Below are positions 46,301 to 54,864 of a stretch of DNA of 64,000 bases, piece after piece. The DNA lies in the NCBI RefSeq assembly GCF_000829035.1, contig NZ_AP012541.1, forward strand, positions 2,046,001 through 2,110,000, read 5' to 3'. The notes under the pieces are model-generated. The model was not told where the DNA came from and searched no databases. It worked only from the letters and a program-made list of their open reading frames with translations. The translations under genes and the position numbers were made by a program. Each line of letters starts with the position of its first letter. Within the stretch, counting starts at the first letter, position 1. Origin of the DNA: Lacticaseibacillus paracasei subsp. paracasei. Lineage in GTDB: Bacteria; Bacillota; Bacilli; Lactobacillales; Lactobacillaceae.

Positions 46301-47218
46301 TTATATCCGGCGGCGACTTCGCTGTGGAAACTTCATTTGACTATCAAATCCCGTTTCATCTTTGTCAGTTGTCATCCTGTCAGCTGCAATAACTTCGTCC
46401 ATGTCGCGCATGTGCTGAACATAGTTTACAATGCCCAAGTTAACCAATCCTAGATCATCGGTAATGAAATCAACATCCTTTATCGTCTGGTCTGTCATTT
46501 CACGGATAAGACCCCAAACAAACGCAATAAAGACCCCAAGTGCTAAGCCAACTAACGCCAAAATCCTTAAACGTGGTGACACAGGCGTTGAATTCGCAGT
46601 TGCCTTCGAAACTATGGACACATTAGATACACTCATAATTTTTGCAATCTTACTATCAAAAACCTTTGCAACACCGTTGGCAACGTCACGAGCGCGCACT
46701 GGATCGGTATCTTTGACACTGACAGTAAATACTTGAGAGTTTTGTTGTGTTGACACGGATACCATCTTCGCCAAATCTCCGGACGTCAAATTTGAATACT
46801 TCGCTGGTTCCAACTTATATTTTGCCGGTTGCGCCGGTTGGGAGACATATTGTTCGCGAAGGCCAGTTGTTGCATTGTAACGAGTGCCATAGACGGCCTT
46901 CTTCGCTTTCTTAGTTACGATGCGTCTCGGACTTGTTAGCTCTTCTGCAACCGCCTGTAAAACTACGGGCCGTGTAATAATGTCTTTGTATGTATTAATA
47001 ATTTGAATATCAGCCTGTTGCGCATTCAGCTGCATATTTGGATTGTCATCTTGCTTGCGATTAACTAACAATGATGTGTCCGACTCGTATTTCGGCGCAA
47101 TCAAAGTTTTAGCACCAAAATATGCAACTGCCATTCCAATGATTCCAAGTACAATCATTGCAACGAAGCTACGTTTAAAAACATTCCACAACTGTGAAAG
47201 GTCGATCTGCTTGTTCAT
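46301..47218 (-). CDS. wzd: Polysaccharide co-polymerase / tyrosine-kinase modulator
   Basis: A 305-aa Wzz-type membrane protein. Helices lie at about residues 15-36 and 215-235, with an extracellular region between them, a Pro just before the second helix (NSTPVSPRLRIL) and a cytoplasmic C-terminal extension. It activates the Wze kinase and controls chain length. The start MNKQIDL follows GGTGGGG. First surviving gene of the EPS operon. Confidence 0.94.
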   Translation of the reverse strand: MNKQIDLSQLWNVFKRSFVAMIVLGIIGMAVAYFGAKTLIAPKYESDTSLLVNRKQDDNPNMQLNAQQADIQIINTYKDIITRPVVLQAVAEELTSPRRIVTKKAKKAVYGTRYNATTGLREQYVSQPAQPAKYKLEPAKYSNLTSGDLAKMVSVSTQQNSQVFTVSVKDTDPVRARDVANGVAKVFDSKIAKIMSVSNVSIVSKATANSTPVSPRLRILALVGLALGVFIAFVWGLIREMTDQTIKDVDFITDDLGLVNLGIVNYVQHMRDMDEVIAADRMTTDKDETGFDSQMKFPQRSRRRI

Positions 47219-47723
47219 AAACTCTTTCCCCACCTAATCCCAAAAATTGATAAGCAACACTCAAAATACGGACTGCAAGCAGCACAGCCCGCAAAATTAA
47301 AAACGGAAGTTCTGAAAACTCCACTCCAAAGCATGATACCCTAGCGCAAGTATCGAGTCTACCCATCTCTAATTAAGAAATAGACATGTCCATTTCAAAT
47401 TAAATCAGTTTGTATTCAAATAGGCCGCCTTCTTACGTTGTTTTCAAGTAGCAATTTATAATTTGTTACAGTCTCATTACAATTTTTAATGAGTAGTTTA
47501 AAAATGGCTTTATTCGTCAATTAAGACTTCGCGCTCACATAATAGGTTCCGAATCTATTTAGAGTAACGCTTCCGGGTCCGACATCTCCTATAAATAATT
47601 TCAGTGAAGTCAATAGTTCCAATCTAATAGTTCTTGTACCAGACATTGTTAGGAAAATGTGGAATTTGGTTGATTTGAGTTATCTTCACTCTATCTTTCA
47701 GCAAGGGTTCCCACCATTCTCTG
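47219..47723. other. AT-rich leader region of the EPS operon
   Basis: About 505 bp between wzd and the IS256 element without a credible gene. It includes the WalR-type box and promoter candidate listed separately, leaving a ~235-nt leader before wzd. Confidence 0.4.
47455..47482 (-). promoter_or_regulatory. Promoter candidate with WalR-type box upstream of wzd
   Basis: On the minus strand TGTAAT-GAGAC-TGTAAC (47465-47481) fits TGTWAH-N5-TGTWAH exactly and shares the spacer GAGAC with the site in front of the NlpC/P60 gene. A promoter TTGTAA-16-TATAAA (47455-47482) overlaps it. Confidence 0.6.
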
Positions 47724-49053
47724 GGGAGTGTCAAGAAGTTTGTGTAAATGAAATGCCTTCGTACATATAATATGTATCTAACTTAAATAAATGATGCTTC
47801 CAAGGTGTCCTGGAGTCCTTGGAACCCTCGGTGGATCCGCTTCAGAGACTTCTCGTTATAAACATTAAACTGAGAAACCAGGAAGCGATCCAGTGAATCT
47901 TCCGTTGGAAATTGTTCTTTGTGGTGGGTGGTGCGCTTGAGATGCTTATTAAAGTTCTCAATCAGGTTAGTGGAGTATAGTGATTGCCGGATAGCTGGTG
48001 GAAAGTCCATGAAAGTGAGTAAATTCGGCATTTTAAGCAGATCTTTGATTAATTTGGGATAGGTCTGATGCCAGTTGTTGGCGAACTCATTCAGTTTCAG
48101 TTCGGCTGCTTCACGGTTGGCGGCCCGATGAACTTGTTTAAAGTCACTGATCACGGCCTTGCGGTCTTTTACGCGAACTTTGTTCATCAGATTCCGCCCA
48201 ACATGAACCAGGCAACGTTGTCGTTTGGCTTTAGGGAAATGCCGATTCAAGCCTTCATCCAAACCAACTAACCCATCGGCCACAAACAACAGCACATCTT
48301 TAACGCCCTGCTTGATCAAGGTTCCCAGCAGTTCAGTCCAGATTCCAGTCGATTCCGTTGGCGCCACTTGGTAGTTCAGCACTTCTTTCGTACCATCTGG
48401 ACGAATGCCAATTGCAATATGAACGGCTTCTTTTTGAACGGTATCCCGCTTTAACGGCAAGTAAGTGGCATCTAAGAAGATGGCCGCATATTGTGAAGCC
48501 AGTCGACGTTGCTGGAAAGCTTGAACCTGTTCATTGACGGCTTTAGTCATGTTGGAAACCGTGGCTTTGGAGTAGTGAGCACCGTACATTTTCTCAATGA
48601 GTTCGGCAATTTCAGCAGTGGTAATTCCCTTGGTATACAACTGAATGACCGTTGTTTCTAAATTATCACTGTGCCGACCGTAGGCTGGCAAGGTATGATT
48701 TTCAAACCGGCCATTGCGATCTCGAGGAATGGTTAAGTTAAGTTGGCCGTACTTCGTATCAAACGAGCGCTCATAACTGCCGTTGCGGTTATTACCAGTG
48801 TTAATCCCAGCGTATGAGTAGCGTTCGTAACCCAAAAACTCTGCCAATTCGGTTTGAAGTAGCTGGTTAATCGCAATTTCGAGGTGGTGACGAAAAACTT
48901 CGTCCAAATCTTGCTTTTGGGCTAGTGCAGCGATAATTTCTGTGGTAAGTTCATTCATGGGGAATGCCTCCTGTGATGTTTTCTGTGGTTACTAAATATC
49001 ATAAGGGAAGGCATTCCCTATTTCTATACAATTCAGAAATCTTTTATGCATTT
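47724..49053 (-). mobile_element. IS256-family insertion sequence
   Basis: Contains one intact mutator-type transposase. The left border is near GGGAGTGTCAAGAAGTTTGT. The right end is less clear: TTGTATAG...GGAATGCCTTC, read inwards near 49030, matches TTGTGTAAATGAAATGCCTTC on the left, but outer bases diverge and IS30 begins at 49054. The right terminus may be cut by IS30. Confidence 0.75.
47783..48958 (-). CDS. IS256-family transposase
   Basis: A 391-aa mutator-family transposase. LDATYLPLKRD (first Asp), LFVADGLVGLDEGL (second Asp) and the C-terminal SLYSTNLIENFNKHLKR (Glu) give the DDE set; YAGINTGNNRNGSYERS is typical of the N-terminal region. Full length, so potentially active. Confidence 0.94.
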   Translation of the reverse strand: MNELTTEIIAALAQKQDLDEVFRHHLEIAINQLLQTELAEFLGYERYSYAGINTGNNRNGSYERSFDTKYGQLNLTIPRDRNGRFENHTLPAYGRHSDNLETTVIQLYTKGITTAEIAELIEKMYGAHYSKATVSNMTKAVNEQVQAFQQRRLASQYAAIFLDATYLPLKRDTVQKEAVHIAIGIRPDGTKEVLNYQVAPTESTGIWTELLGTLIKQGVKDVLLFVADGLVGLDEGLNRHFPKAKRQRCLVHVGRNLMNKVRVKDRKAVISDFKQVHRAANREAAELKLNEFANNWHQTYPKLIKDLLKMPNLLTFMDFPPAIRQSLYSTNLIENFNKHLKRTTHHKEQFPTEDSLDRFLVSQFNVYNEKSLKRIHRGFQGLQDTLEASFI

Positions 49054-50104
49054 CCTAGATTGCAATAATAAAGTTACCACCTAGAAAGAGGCTTGCTCAC
49101 TGCTTGAACTGGGGTTTGCCAACGGAGACATTTTCTAGGTTTGTTATTGATAAGCGCTGTGGCTTGTTGAATATCGGTCTCTGAAACCTGATCAAACTGT
49201 GTTCCCTTCGGGAAATAGTAGCGAAGTTCTCGATTGAACCGTTCATTTGTGCCCCGTTCATTCGGGTGATAGGCGTGGCAAAAGTAAACCGGTATCCGAT
49301 AGCGCTTTGTAAGCGCCTGATCGCAGGAAAACTCTTTACCGTGATCAACCGTCACTGATCGAACCGGACCCGGAAAGTCCACCATCAGTCTTGCAAATCC
49401 CTTGAGAACAGCATTTTGTGATAAGTTTTCAAGCTTAGTTGTCGCCATTAAACGTGTCACCCGATCGACAATGGTCAAAACAGCAGCCTTTGACCCGCGA
49501 CCACCGCGAACTGTATCCATCTCTAAATGTCCTTTTTCGGTTCGCCGATTAGCTGACTCACTGCGAATCTCAATTGAGGTGCCTACTGCTTGGTTATAGC
49601 GCGACCGAAGGTCTTGTCTTCTTTTATGACGTTTACCGTGATCAAAGAGTTGGCTTGGCTGAAAATCGACTTGTCTTTGATAAATCCAGTGGTAAATCGT
49701 GTGTGGCGCACAGTGAACGGCATAACCGACCATTTCAGGGGACCAACCTAGGTTTAGCTTCTCAGTTACCATCCGCTTCAACTTAGGCGTTAAAATCGAG
49801 TGCCGACCACAACGATGCCGACAAGTATCGGCATGATCCTGAGCTATAATGGCGCAGTAATCACCTTCAGGGCAACGGTGAAGCTCATGCCTAATAGAAA
49901 TACGAGAGCGGCCTAAGGTCGCGGCGATGTATTGAATCGTGTGGTGTTGCATCAGTTCTATCTGAGATCGTTCAATTAAGGTTATAATGGCCATGGGACC
50001 TGTCCTTCTCTCTAGATGGTATGTTATGCAAACACCATTTTAGCAAGAACGGACAGGTCTTTTTTCACATTTTCTGGGTGGTAACTTTAATTATGCAATC
50101 TAGG
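49054..50104 (-). mobile_element. IS30-family insertion sequence, copy 2 (inverted relative to copy 1)
   Basis: 1051 bp, the same ends as copy 1, opposite orientation. The two copies bracket ~6.2 kb of EPS DNA (42882-49053). Its outer end interrupts an rmlB-like gene after codon 17; its inner end abuts the IS256 element. Confidence 0.93.
49074..49994 (-). CDS. IS30-family transposase, copy 2
   Basis: 306 aa, the same protein as copy 1 except His for Asn at residue 18. Intact helix-turn-helix and DDE core, so presumably active. Confidence 0.95.
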   Translation of the reverse strand: MAIITLIERSQIELMQHHTIQYIAATLGRSRISIRHELHRCPEGDYCAIIAQDHADTCRHRCGRHSILTPKLKRMVTEKLNLGWSPEMVGYAVHCAPHTIYHWIYQRQVDFQPSQLFDHGKRHKRRQDLRSRYNQAVGTSIEIRSESANRRTEKGHLEMDTVRGGRGSKAAVLTIVDRVTRLMATTKLENLSQNAVLKGFARLMVDFPGPVRSVTVDHGKEFSCDQALTKRYRIPVYFCHAYHPNERGTNERFNRELRYYFPKGTQFDQVSETDIQQATALINNKPRKCLRWQTPVQAVSKPLSRW

Positions 50105-50156
50105 GAACGAAGTTGCTGCCAATAAACCCAGCTCCACCCGTGATTAACAAGTTCAA
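50105..50156 (-). pseudogene. 5' stub of an rmlB-like nucleotide-sugar dehydratase gene
   Basis: Behind GGGAGG a TTG starts LNLLITGGAGFIGSNFV, the NAD-binding opening of dTDP-glucose 4,6-dehydratase or a related epimerase; after 17 codons the frame enters IS30. The rest of the gene is not in the window. RmlB is preferred for the SNFV continuation, but other extended SDRs are possible. Confidence 0.75.
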
Positions 50157-50512
50157 AGTTTAATCTACCTCCCTTATTGCGAGATGTATTTCAAGTTCAT
50201 CGGCACTGAATCTTCTTCACAGAATCTCAAAAATATAAATAGCTTTTCTCGTCTATCGACTGTTGATCACAGAGATTTACCATTGGAAGCCAATGGTCAA
50301 TATCAATCATAATATACGATGCTTAGGCATATAGTACCTAGAAAACCTATTTTAACAAAAATAAAAGCCTATTTTAGGCCTATGCCACTTCAATATGACA
50401 GTCTCTTTACAATTCCACAAAAACCCGTCAGAATGACCCTAACTTGTAATCAGACTAACCTGATTTTTAGTTTAAAATATAAGCAATGCAACTTTTGGGG
50501 GTTCACTAAATC
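50157..50512. other. Intergenic region between the rmlB-like stub and the SGNH gene
   Basis: About 355 bp, AT-rich, no credible gene. It should hold the promoter of the former rmlB-like gene and that of the SGNH gene; no convincing consensus pair found. Confidence 0.35.
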
Positions 50513-51232
50513 ATGAAAAAAAACAAGCTACGTCTACGTGACTGGCTATTAAGCATCGCGTTGGGATTGGCAATTGCTGGTGTCGCGGGGTTCTTCTACG
50601 TCAAGCATTATCAGTCTGAGCAGGCGATTGCGGTTAACCAATCGACGCGTCAGCGCATTCAGAAGGATTCTAAGGCGAAGGTGAAGAAGGAAAAGGTGCT
50701 GAATCAGTATCGGCTTTATGGCTTAACTGACAGCGAGATTAATGCGGCCAAAACGTTGCCGGTGTCGGCGATTGGCGATTCGATTATGCTGGGGAGTTCG
50801 GCATATTTGAAGGTGCTTTTTCCGGAGATGTCGATTGATGCTGAGGTTGGCCGGCAGGTGCAGGCAGCCCCAGCGATTATTAGTCAGCTGAAGTCTAGCG
50901 GTAAGTTGGCTAACACGGTTGTGATCAGTTTGGGTACGAACGGACCGATGACAGAGGCCGACATTAACGGGATTCTGGATCAGCTTGGGACTGAGCGCCA
51001 GGTCTTCTGGGTGACTGCGTATGCTCCCGGGAAGGCGTGGATTGATCCAGTTAACAAGTTGATTCATGCAGCAGCGAAAACCCATGCCAATTTGCATGTG
51101 GTGGATTGGTATTATCTGGCTGGTGGCAATGACGACTGGTTTGCTGATGACGGTGTCCATCCGAACGACGCTGGCCGGCCCCATTACTACACGTTGATTG
51201 CTAAGGATGTCATGCAGACATTAAAAAAGTAA
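50513..51232 (+). CDS. Membrane-anchored SGNH-fold hydrolase/acyltransferase domain protein
   Basis: A 239-aa protein: one N-terminal helix (residues 10-30), a Lys-rich stalk, then an SGNH domain with block I GDSIMLGS (about residue 93), block III SLGTNG and block V DGVHPN. This matches the extracellular C-terminal domain of OatA-type peptidoglycan O-acetyltransferases, but the ten-helix acyltransferase-3 part is absent. It may be a wall or glycan deacetylase or transferase partner. It has its own terminator. Confidence 0.85.
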   Translation: MKKNKLRLRDWLLSIALGLAIAGVAGFFYVKHYQSEQAIAVNQSTRQRIQKDSKAKVKKEKVLNQYRLYGLTDSEINAAKTLPVSAIGDSIMLGSSAYLKVLFPEMSIDAEVGRQVQAAPAIISQLKSSGKLANTVVISLGTNGPMTEADINGILDQLGTERQVFWVTAYAPGKAWIDPVNKLIHAAAKTHANLHVVDWYYLAGGNDDWFADDGVHPNDAGRPHYYTLIAKDVMQTLKK

Positions 51233-51305
51233 CAGTGAAAAGACCATCATTACCTAGGATTAGCATCTTGCTTAAAAAAGATTTAGGGTGTATCCCTTCC
51301 ATTTA

Positions 51306-51340
51306 AAAAGACATCGAGACCATTGCCTCGGTGTCTTTTT
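51306..51340 (+). terminator. Terminator of the SGNH gene
   Basis: AAAAAGACATCGAG and CTCGGTGTCTTTTT pair around a short loop; T-rich on both strands. Confidence 0.88.
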
Positions 51341-51515
51341 GTATTTAACCAATATTTGGCCAAAATCAGGTGCATCGGAAGCCTAACCCCTGCGACAACT
51401 TTTGACCACAGCAATCAGGCCTGCGTGCCCTTCTGCCAGATCGAAAAGCTTCAGCGAAACCTTTCCTGCCAGTAAGCTTTTTTTCTATAGAAGCCTCTTT
51501 CAATAGCCTTATCGC

Positions 51516-52016
51516 TTACTTATCCAAATCCACAAACCGTGTCAAAATCATCATCACAACGCCACCGACGGCCATCGAAATGGCTTCGCCAAGCGCGATG
51601 GTAGCGTAGGTTGGCCAGAATGGGACTTTTGTGAGGATGGTCAGTTCGCCGGCAATGGTGAACATGGATAAGGCGAAAAGGATGCCCATGATGGTGAATT
51701 TAGCCCATTTTGGCTGGGCGTGTTTGGCTAACCAGCGGCTGATGATGATGAAGACGAGCGTGCCGAGGGTGCCGATTGGGACATCGAGGAGTGCGGTTGG
51801 CGAGGTTAAATTGGCCAAAAAAACACCCAGCGTGACGGCCCAGACATAACGGCGGTTGAAGAGTGCCGTGTAGTTGAGCATCTCGGAGAACCGAACTTGT
51901 ACGACCCCGAAGCTGAGTGGACTGAGCATGAGGGTCATCACGACGTAAATGGACGTGATCATGGCGGTTTTGGCGAGACTGACGATTGAACGATGGGTGG
52001 TTGAAGTTGTTTGCAT
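51516..52016 (-). CDS. queT: QueT-family queuosine precursor transporter
   Basis: A 166-aa membrane S-component of an ECF-type importer for queuosine precursor. Five to six helices and the family segment SFGVVQVRFSEMLNYTALFN. AAAGGAG precedes the ATG and is part of the preQ1-II riboswitch upstream. The shared ECF energising module is not in the window. Confidence 0.93.
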   Translation of the reverse strand: MQTTSTTHRSIVSLAKTAMITSIYVVMTLMLSPLSFGVVQVRFSEMLNYTALFNRRYVWAVTLGVFLANLTSPTALLDVPIGTLGTLVFIIISRWLAKHAQPKWAKFTIMGILFALSMFTIAGELTILTKVPFWPTYATIALGEAISMAVGGVVMMILTRFVDLDK

Positions 52017-52022
52017 GTTTGT

Positions 52023-52080
52023 TCTCCTTTGTGGCTATGCCAGTAGTAACGACGATCAAAGGAAAGTAAGTATCGTCGTG
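52023..52080 (-). promoter_or_regulatory. preQ1-II riboswitch of queT
   Basis: On the minus strand ACGACGAT and ATCGTCGT form a stem whose loop contains CCTTTG, complementary to the CAAAGG of the ribosome site. The 3' part CTGGCATAGCCACAAAGGAG matches the preQ1-II (SAM-unrelated, Streptococcaceae/Lactobacillales) layout in which ligand-stabilised pseudoknotting hides the Shine-Dalgarno sequence. Confidence 0.88.
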
Positions 52081-52127
52081 GAAGGATTGCCTTCCGTTTT
52101 CAGTTTTGGTGTTGCAATGCATTAAGT

Positions 52128-52841
52128 TTACTTTTCGAGCCAGCCGCCGTCAATGGGAATCACGGTTCCGTGAATATAATCAGCAGCATCGCTGGCCAGA
52201 AATAAGGATAATTGCGCGACTTCCTCGGGCTTGGCCCAGCGTTTGGCTGGGGTTTCTTGAGCAACCCACGCAGCCATTTTCCCGTCGCCGGCAAAATCAG
52301 CGGCGTTCATGGGCGTGTTGATAGCGCCTGGTGCGAGCGCGTTGGCGCGAATGCCTTTGGCGGCGTAATCGAGGTCTAATTGCTTGGTGAGGCCGATGAC
52401 GGCGTGCTTAGCGGCGGTATACGCCACGCCGCCACCACCACCGACTAAACCAGCGATGGAACTCATATTGATGAAAACGCCGTGTCCGCGAGCCAGCATC
52501 CCCGGCAGCAGCGCCTTGATCATTAAGAACGGACTGGTGAGATCGACATCGAGAATGTGCTGCCATGCCGAGAGCGCCGTATCGGTCACAGTTTGATAAC
52601 CATCCAACACGCCCGCCGTATTGCAGACAATATCTGGCTGGTATTGAGCCGCAATCGCTGCTGCCGTGGCAGGATCGCTCACATCGGCCTGAATGGCGTC
52701 TGTGAGGTTGCTAATTGGTTGGAGGTCAATTCCTACCACAGTGGCACCAGCCGCCTGAAAAGCCGCCGCCTGCGCCGCACCGATGCCAGAAGCCGCGCCG
52801 GTGATGATGACGGTCTTGTCGGTGAAGTCGAAATGCGTCAT
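52128..52841 (-). CDS. Short-chain dehydrogenase/reductase
   Basis: A 237-aa classical SDR of 3-oxoacyl-ACP-reductase type. TGAASGIG cofactor loop (about residues 14-21), NTAG, the serine in NMSSIAG and catalytic YTAAK. ID in VVGIDLQ after beta-2 favours NAD(H). Its ATG overlaps the stop of the DUF2829 gene (ATGA), with no separate ribosome site, so it is translationally coupled. Substrate unknown. Confidence 0.9.
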   Translation of the reverse strand: MTHFDFTDKTVIITGAASGIGAAQAAAFQAAGATVVGIDLQPISNLTDAIQADVSDPATAAAIAAQYQPDIVCNTAGVLDGYQTVTDTALSAWQHILDVDLTSPFLMIKALLPGMLARGHGVFINMSSIAGLVGGGGGVAYTAAKHAVIGLTKQLDLDYAAKGIRANALAPGAINTPMNAADFAGDGKMAAWVAQETPAKRWAKPEEVAQLSLFLASDAADYIHGTVIPIDGGWLEK

Positions 52842-53062
52842 GCGTTCACAAGCTGCCAATCTTCAGCCAAAATGTCACAGTCAGTCGGTGACCAGAGACT
52901 GAAAGCTTCGTCGGCAGTTTTGATCAAAAAATACGGATTCAAAGTGTCGCCTTCGAATTTGCCTTCCGGAACTAGTTGCACATACAACTCAGTACCTTCC
53001 CAGCCGGTGCGAACGGCCTTCTTGCCGGCTTTAAGGGACGGTAAAATTGCTTCAAATGTCAT
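52838..53062 (-). CDS. DUF2829 (Tad2-like) domain protein
   Basis: A 74-aa single-domain protein: MTFEAILPSLKAGKKAVRTG opening, then LYVQLVPEGKF and a Trp-rich C terminus (LWSPTDCDILAEDW). This is the DUF2829 family, whose phage members (Tad2) bind cyclic nucleotide-like signals of Thoeris defence; chromosomal members are uncharacterised. GAAGGAG lies ten bases before the ATG at 53062. First gene of a pair with the SDR. Confidence 0.85.
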   Translation of the reverse strand: MTFEAILPSLKAGKKAVRTGWEGTELYVQLVPEGKFEGDTLNPYFLIKTADEAFSLWSPTDCDILAEDWQLVNA

Positions 53063-53300
53063 GTCGATCATTCTCCTTCTTTTGAAATGCGTTCTCCAGA
53101 TGGCGGTCGGTTATTGTGAAGAAAGCCTGTTAGCCGAACCAATACTTGATCAACTATCCAGTGCCACTTTGTCAAACCAAGCTAACCGTGCCAGGTCGCG
53201 CTCATTGTCTAAAATCAGTGCATTTAGTATACGCGTTTTACCAGCTGACTGACAACGGGTTGCGCCATCCTTTTAAGGTCATTCTGACATTTTTGATATC

Positions 53301-53336
53301 AAAAAAGAACAGCCTCAAGTGACAGACTGTTCTAAA
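53301..53336 (-). terminator. Terminator of the XRE regulator gene
   Basis: AGAACAGTC and GGCTGTTCT pair around a loop and are followed by TTTTT on the minus strand. Confidence 0.85.
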
Positions 53337-53346
53337 AAGGTGGTAC

Positions 53347-53658
53347 TTACAGGTTAATCACCTGCATGAGTACCTCGGAAACACGCGCCCGTTCTTTCTC
53401 TGGTAAGTGGGTTAAGTATTTCACCACCGCTAATGTGCTAATATCGCTCATTTCCGGAGCAATGAAGAAGTCGCCTACCTGCATATTTAAAGCCCGCGCA
53501 ATGTCGGTCAATTTTTTTATGCTGATATTGTTGACGTCTCCACGCTCCATTCGCGAAATCAGACTGATCGAGACGCCGGATCGCTCCGCCAACTTCTCAA
53601 TCGTCAAGTTCAAACTGCGGCGCTGTTGGTGCACCAATTTCCCGATGTTGTCTAACAT
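53347..53658 (-). CDS. XRE-family transcriptional regulator
   Basis: A 103-aa protein with an N-terminal HTH_3 domain (LTIEKLAERSGVSISLISRMERG, about residues 18-40) and a ~35-residue C-terminal helix pair (TLAVVKYLTHLPEKERARV) for dimerisation. GGTGGGGG precedes the ATG. Its target is not evident; it is convergent with nothing and stands alone. Confidence 0.88.
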   Translation of the reverse strand: MLDNIGKLVHQQRRSLNLTIEKLAERSGVSISLISRMERGDVNNISIKKLTDIARALNMQVGDFFIAPEMSDISTLAVVKYLTHLPEKERARVSEVLMQVINL

Positions 53659-53917
53659 GGTTTCCCCCACCTTTAATGTGCGGCGTTATGCTTTAACATT
53701 AGATGAAACTCCGGGCTATCAAAAGATTTTATAATATTATTTAATAATCTAAAGATGGCCTATTCTCACAGAACATAACCGCACTGATCCCCCACATCAA
53801 CTCACCAATTCTTGCTCTATAACTATTGTAAACGCTCGCAATGAGGAACTGCCAAAAATCAGCTTAATTAATTAAAAAATACACAATAAAAAAACAATGC
53901 CAATTTATTCAGCATTG

Positions 53918-54556
53918 TTATTTACTTTCCGCGGTTGCTGGCACAAAGGCCCATAAGCTGCCACGTGTGAACTCTTCGCCATCTGAGGTGTCCAATTCAC
54001 TGATACTATTATTCGGCGGAATGCGCATCGCATCACGCGCAGAATCGAGATCGGCACCGAGGTATGTGCTTAATAACAGCATGCCGATTAAACCGTGTGC
54101 CACAACGAGCACTTTGCCGTCTGGATGGGCATCATAAATCCGATTGATTGCCCGCCGTCCACGTTTTAACGCATGGGCAAATGATTCTGCACCGATACGC
54201 TGGTTATCAAACGCCGTCAAATGATGATAATAATGATCAATCTCAGGATCATCCTGGACAGAAGTGAGCGGCTGACCATCCCATTTGCCTAAATCTACCT
54301 CGCGCAAATCACGATCCGTCACAATCGGCGGTTGAACGACTCGGCTTTGGGCCACAATTAATTCAGCCGTTGTTTGCGCCCGCGGCATCGGACTGGCATA
54401 GATGCCCGCAAAACCAGTCGTCGCCAAAAAGCGTCCAACTGCGATTGCACCATCGCGGCCACTCGCTGTCAACGGCGTATCGGTTCGTCCACCGTTAAAT
54501 CGCCGCGCCAAATTCGTTTCCGTCTGTCCATGCCGCACAAAGTAAAACTTGGTCAT
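53918..54556 (-). CDS. Histidine phosphatase (phosphoglycerate-mutase-like) family protein
   Basis: A 212-aa branch-1 histidine phosphatase: FVRHGQTETN at residues 6-15, DLREVDLGKWDGQ, and the second His in VLVVAHGLIGML. Probably a phosphatase rather than glycolytic mutase, because active-site inserts of GpmA are absent. AAGGAG lies ten bases or so before the ATG at 54556; the longer frame lacks support. Confidence 0.87.
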   Translation of the reverse strand: MTKFYFVRHGQTETNLARRFNGGRTDTPLTASGRDGAIAVGRFLATTGFAGIYASPMPRAQTTAELIVAQSRVVQPPIVTDRDLREVDLGKWDGQPLTSVQDDPEIDHYYHHLTAFDNQRIGAESFAHALKRGRRAINRIYDAHPDGKVLVVAHGLIGMLLLSTYLGADLDSARDAMRIPPNNSISELDTSDGEEFTRGSLWAFVPATAESK

Positions 54557-54790
54557 CTCCTGCACGCTCCTTATAAACACGTTCATCAGGCCAGCAACCG
54601 GTCCGACGAACGTTCTGTCTTTGACCATAGTGTAGCAGAAGCGCACCAAATTAGCGGCAATAAACAGAAAAGTTCAGCCCGACTTAACCAAAACTGTAAC
54701 GATTATGCCTATTACGTCAGCATTTTGACGACATCAACGACAAGAATGTGCTTACTCGTCTAGAAATGTGTGGGTAAGACATTTGTACGC

Positions 54791-54824
54791 AAAAAGCCGA
54801 ACATGCAAGTTTCACATGTTCGGC
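54791..54824 (-). terminator. Terminator of the opp operon
   Basis: GCCGAACATG and CATGTTCGGC pair perfectly on the minus strand, followed by TTTTT, 40 bp past the oppF stop. Confidence 0.92.
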
Positions 54825-54864
54825 ATTCTTACGCGATCATTGAAGCACAGCGCTCAGTAGGCGT

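Noticed and set aside
47724..49053. Complete IS256 with matching ends and target duplication
   Set aside because: The right end could not be matched convincingly to the left end, and IS30 begins there; only an approximate boundary is given.
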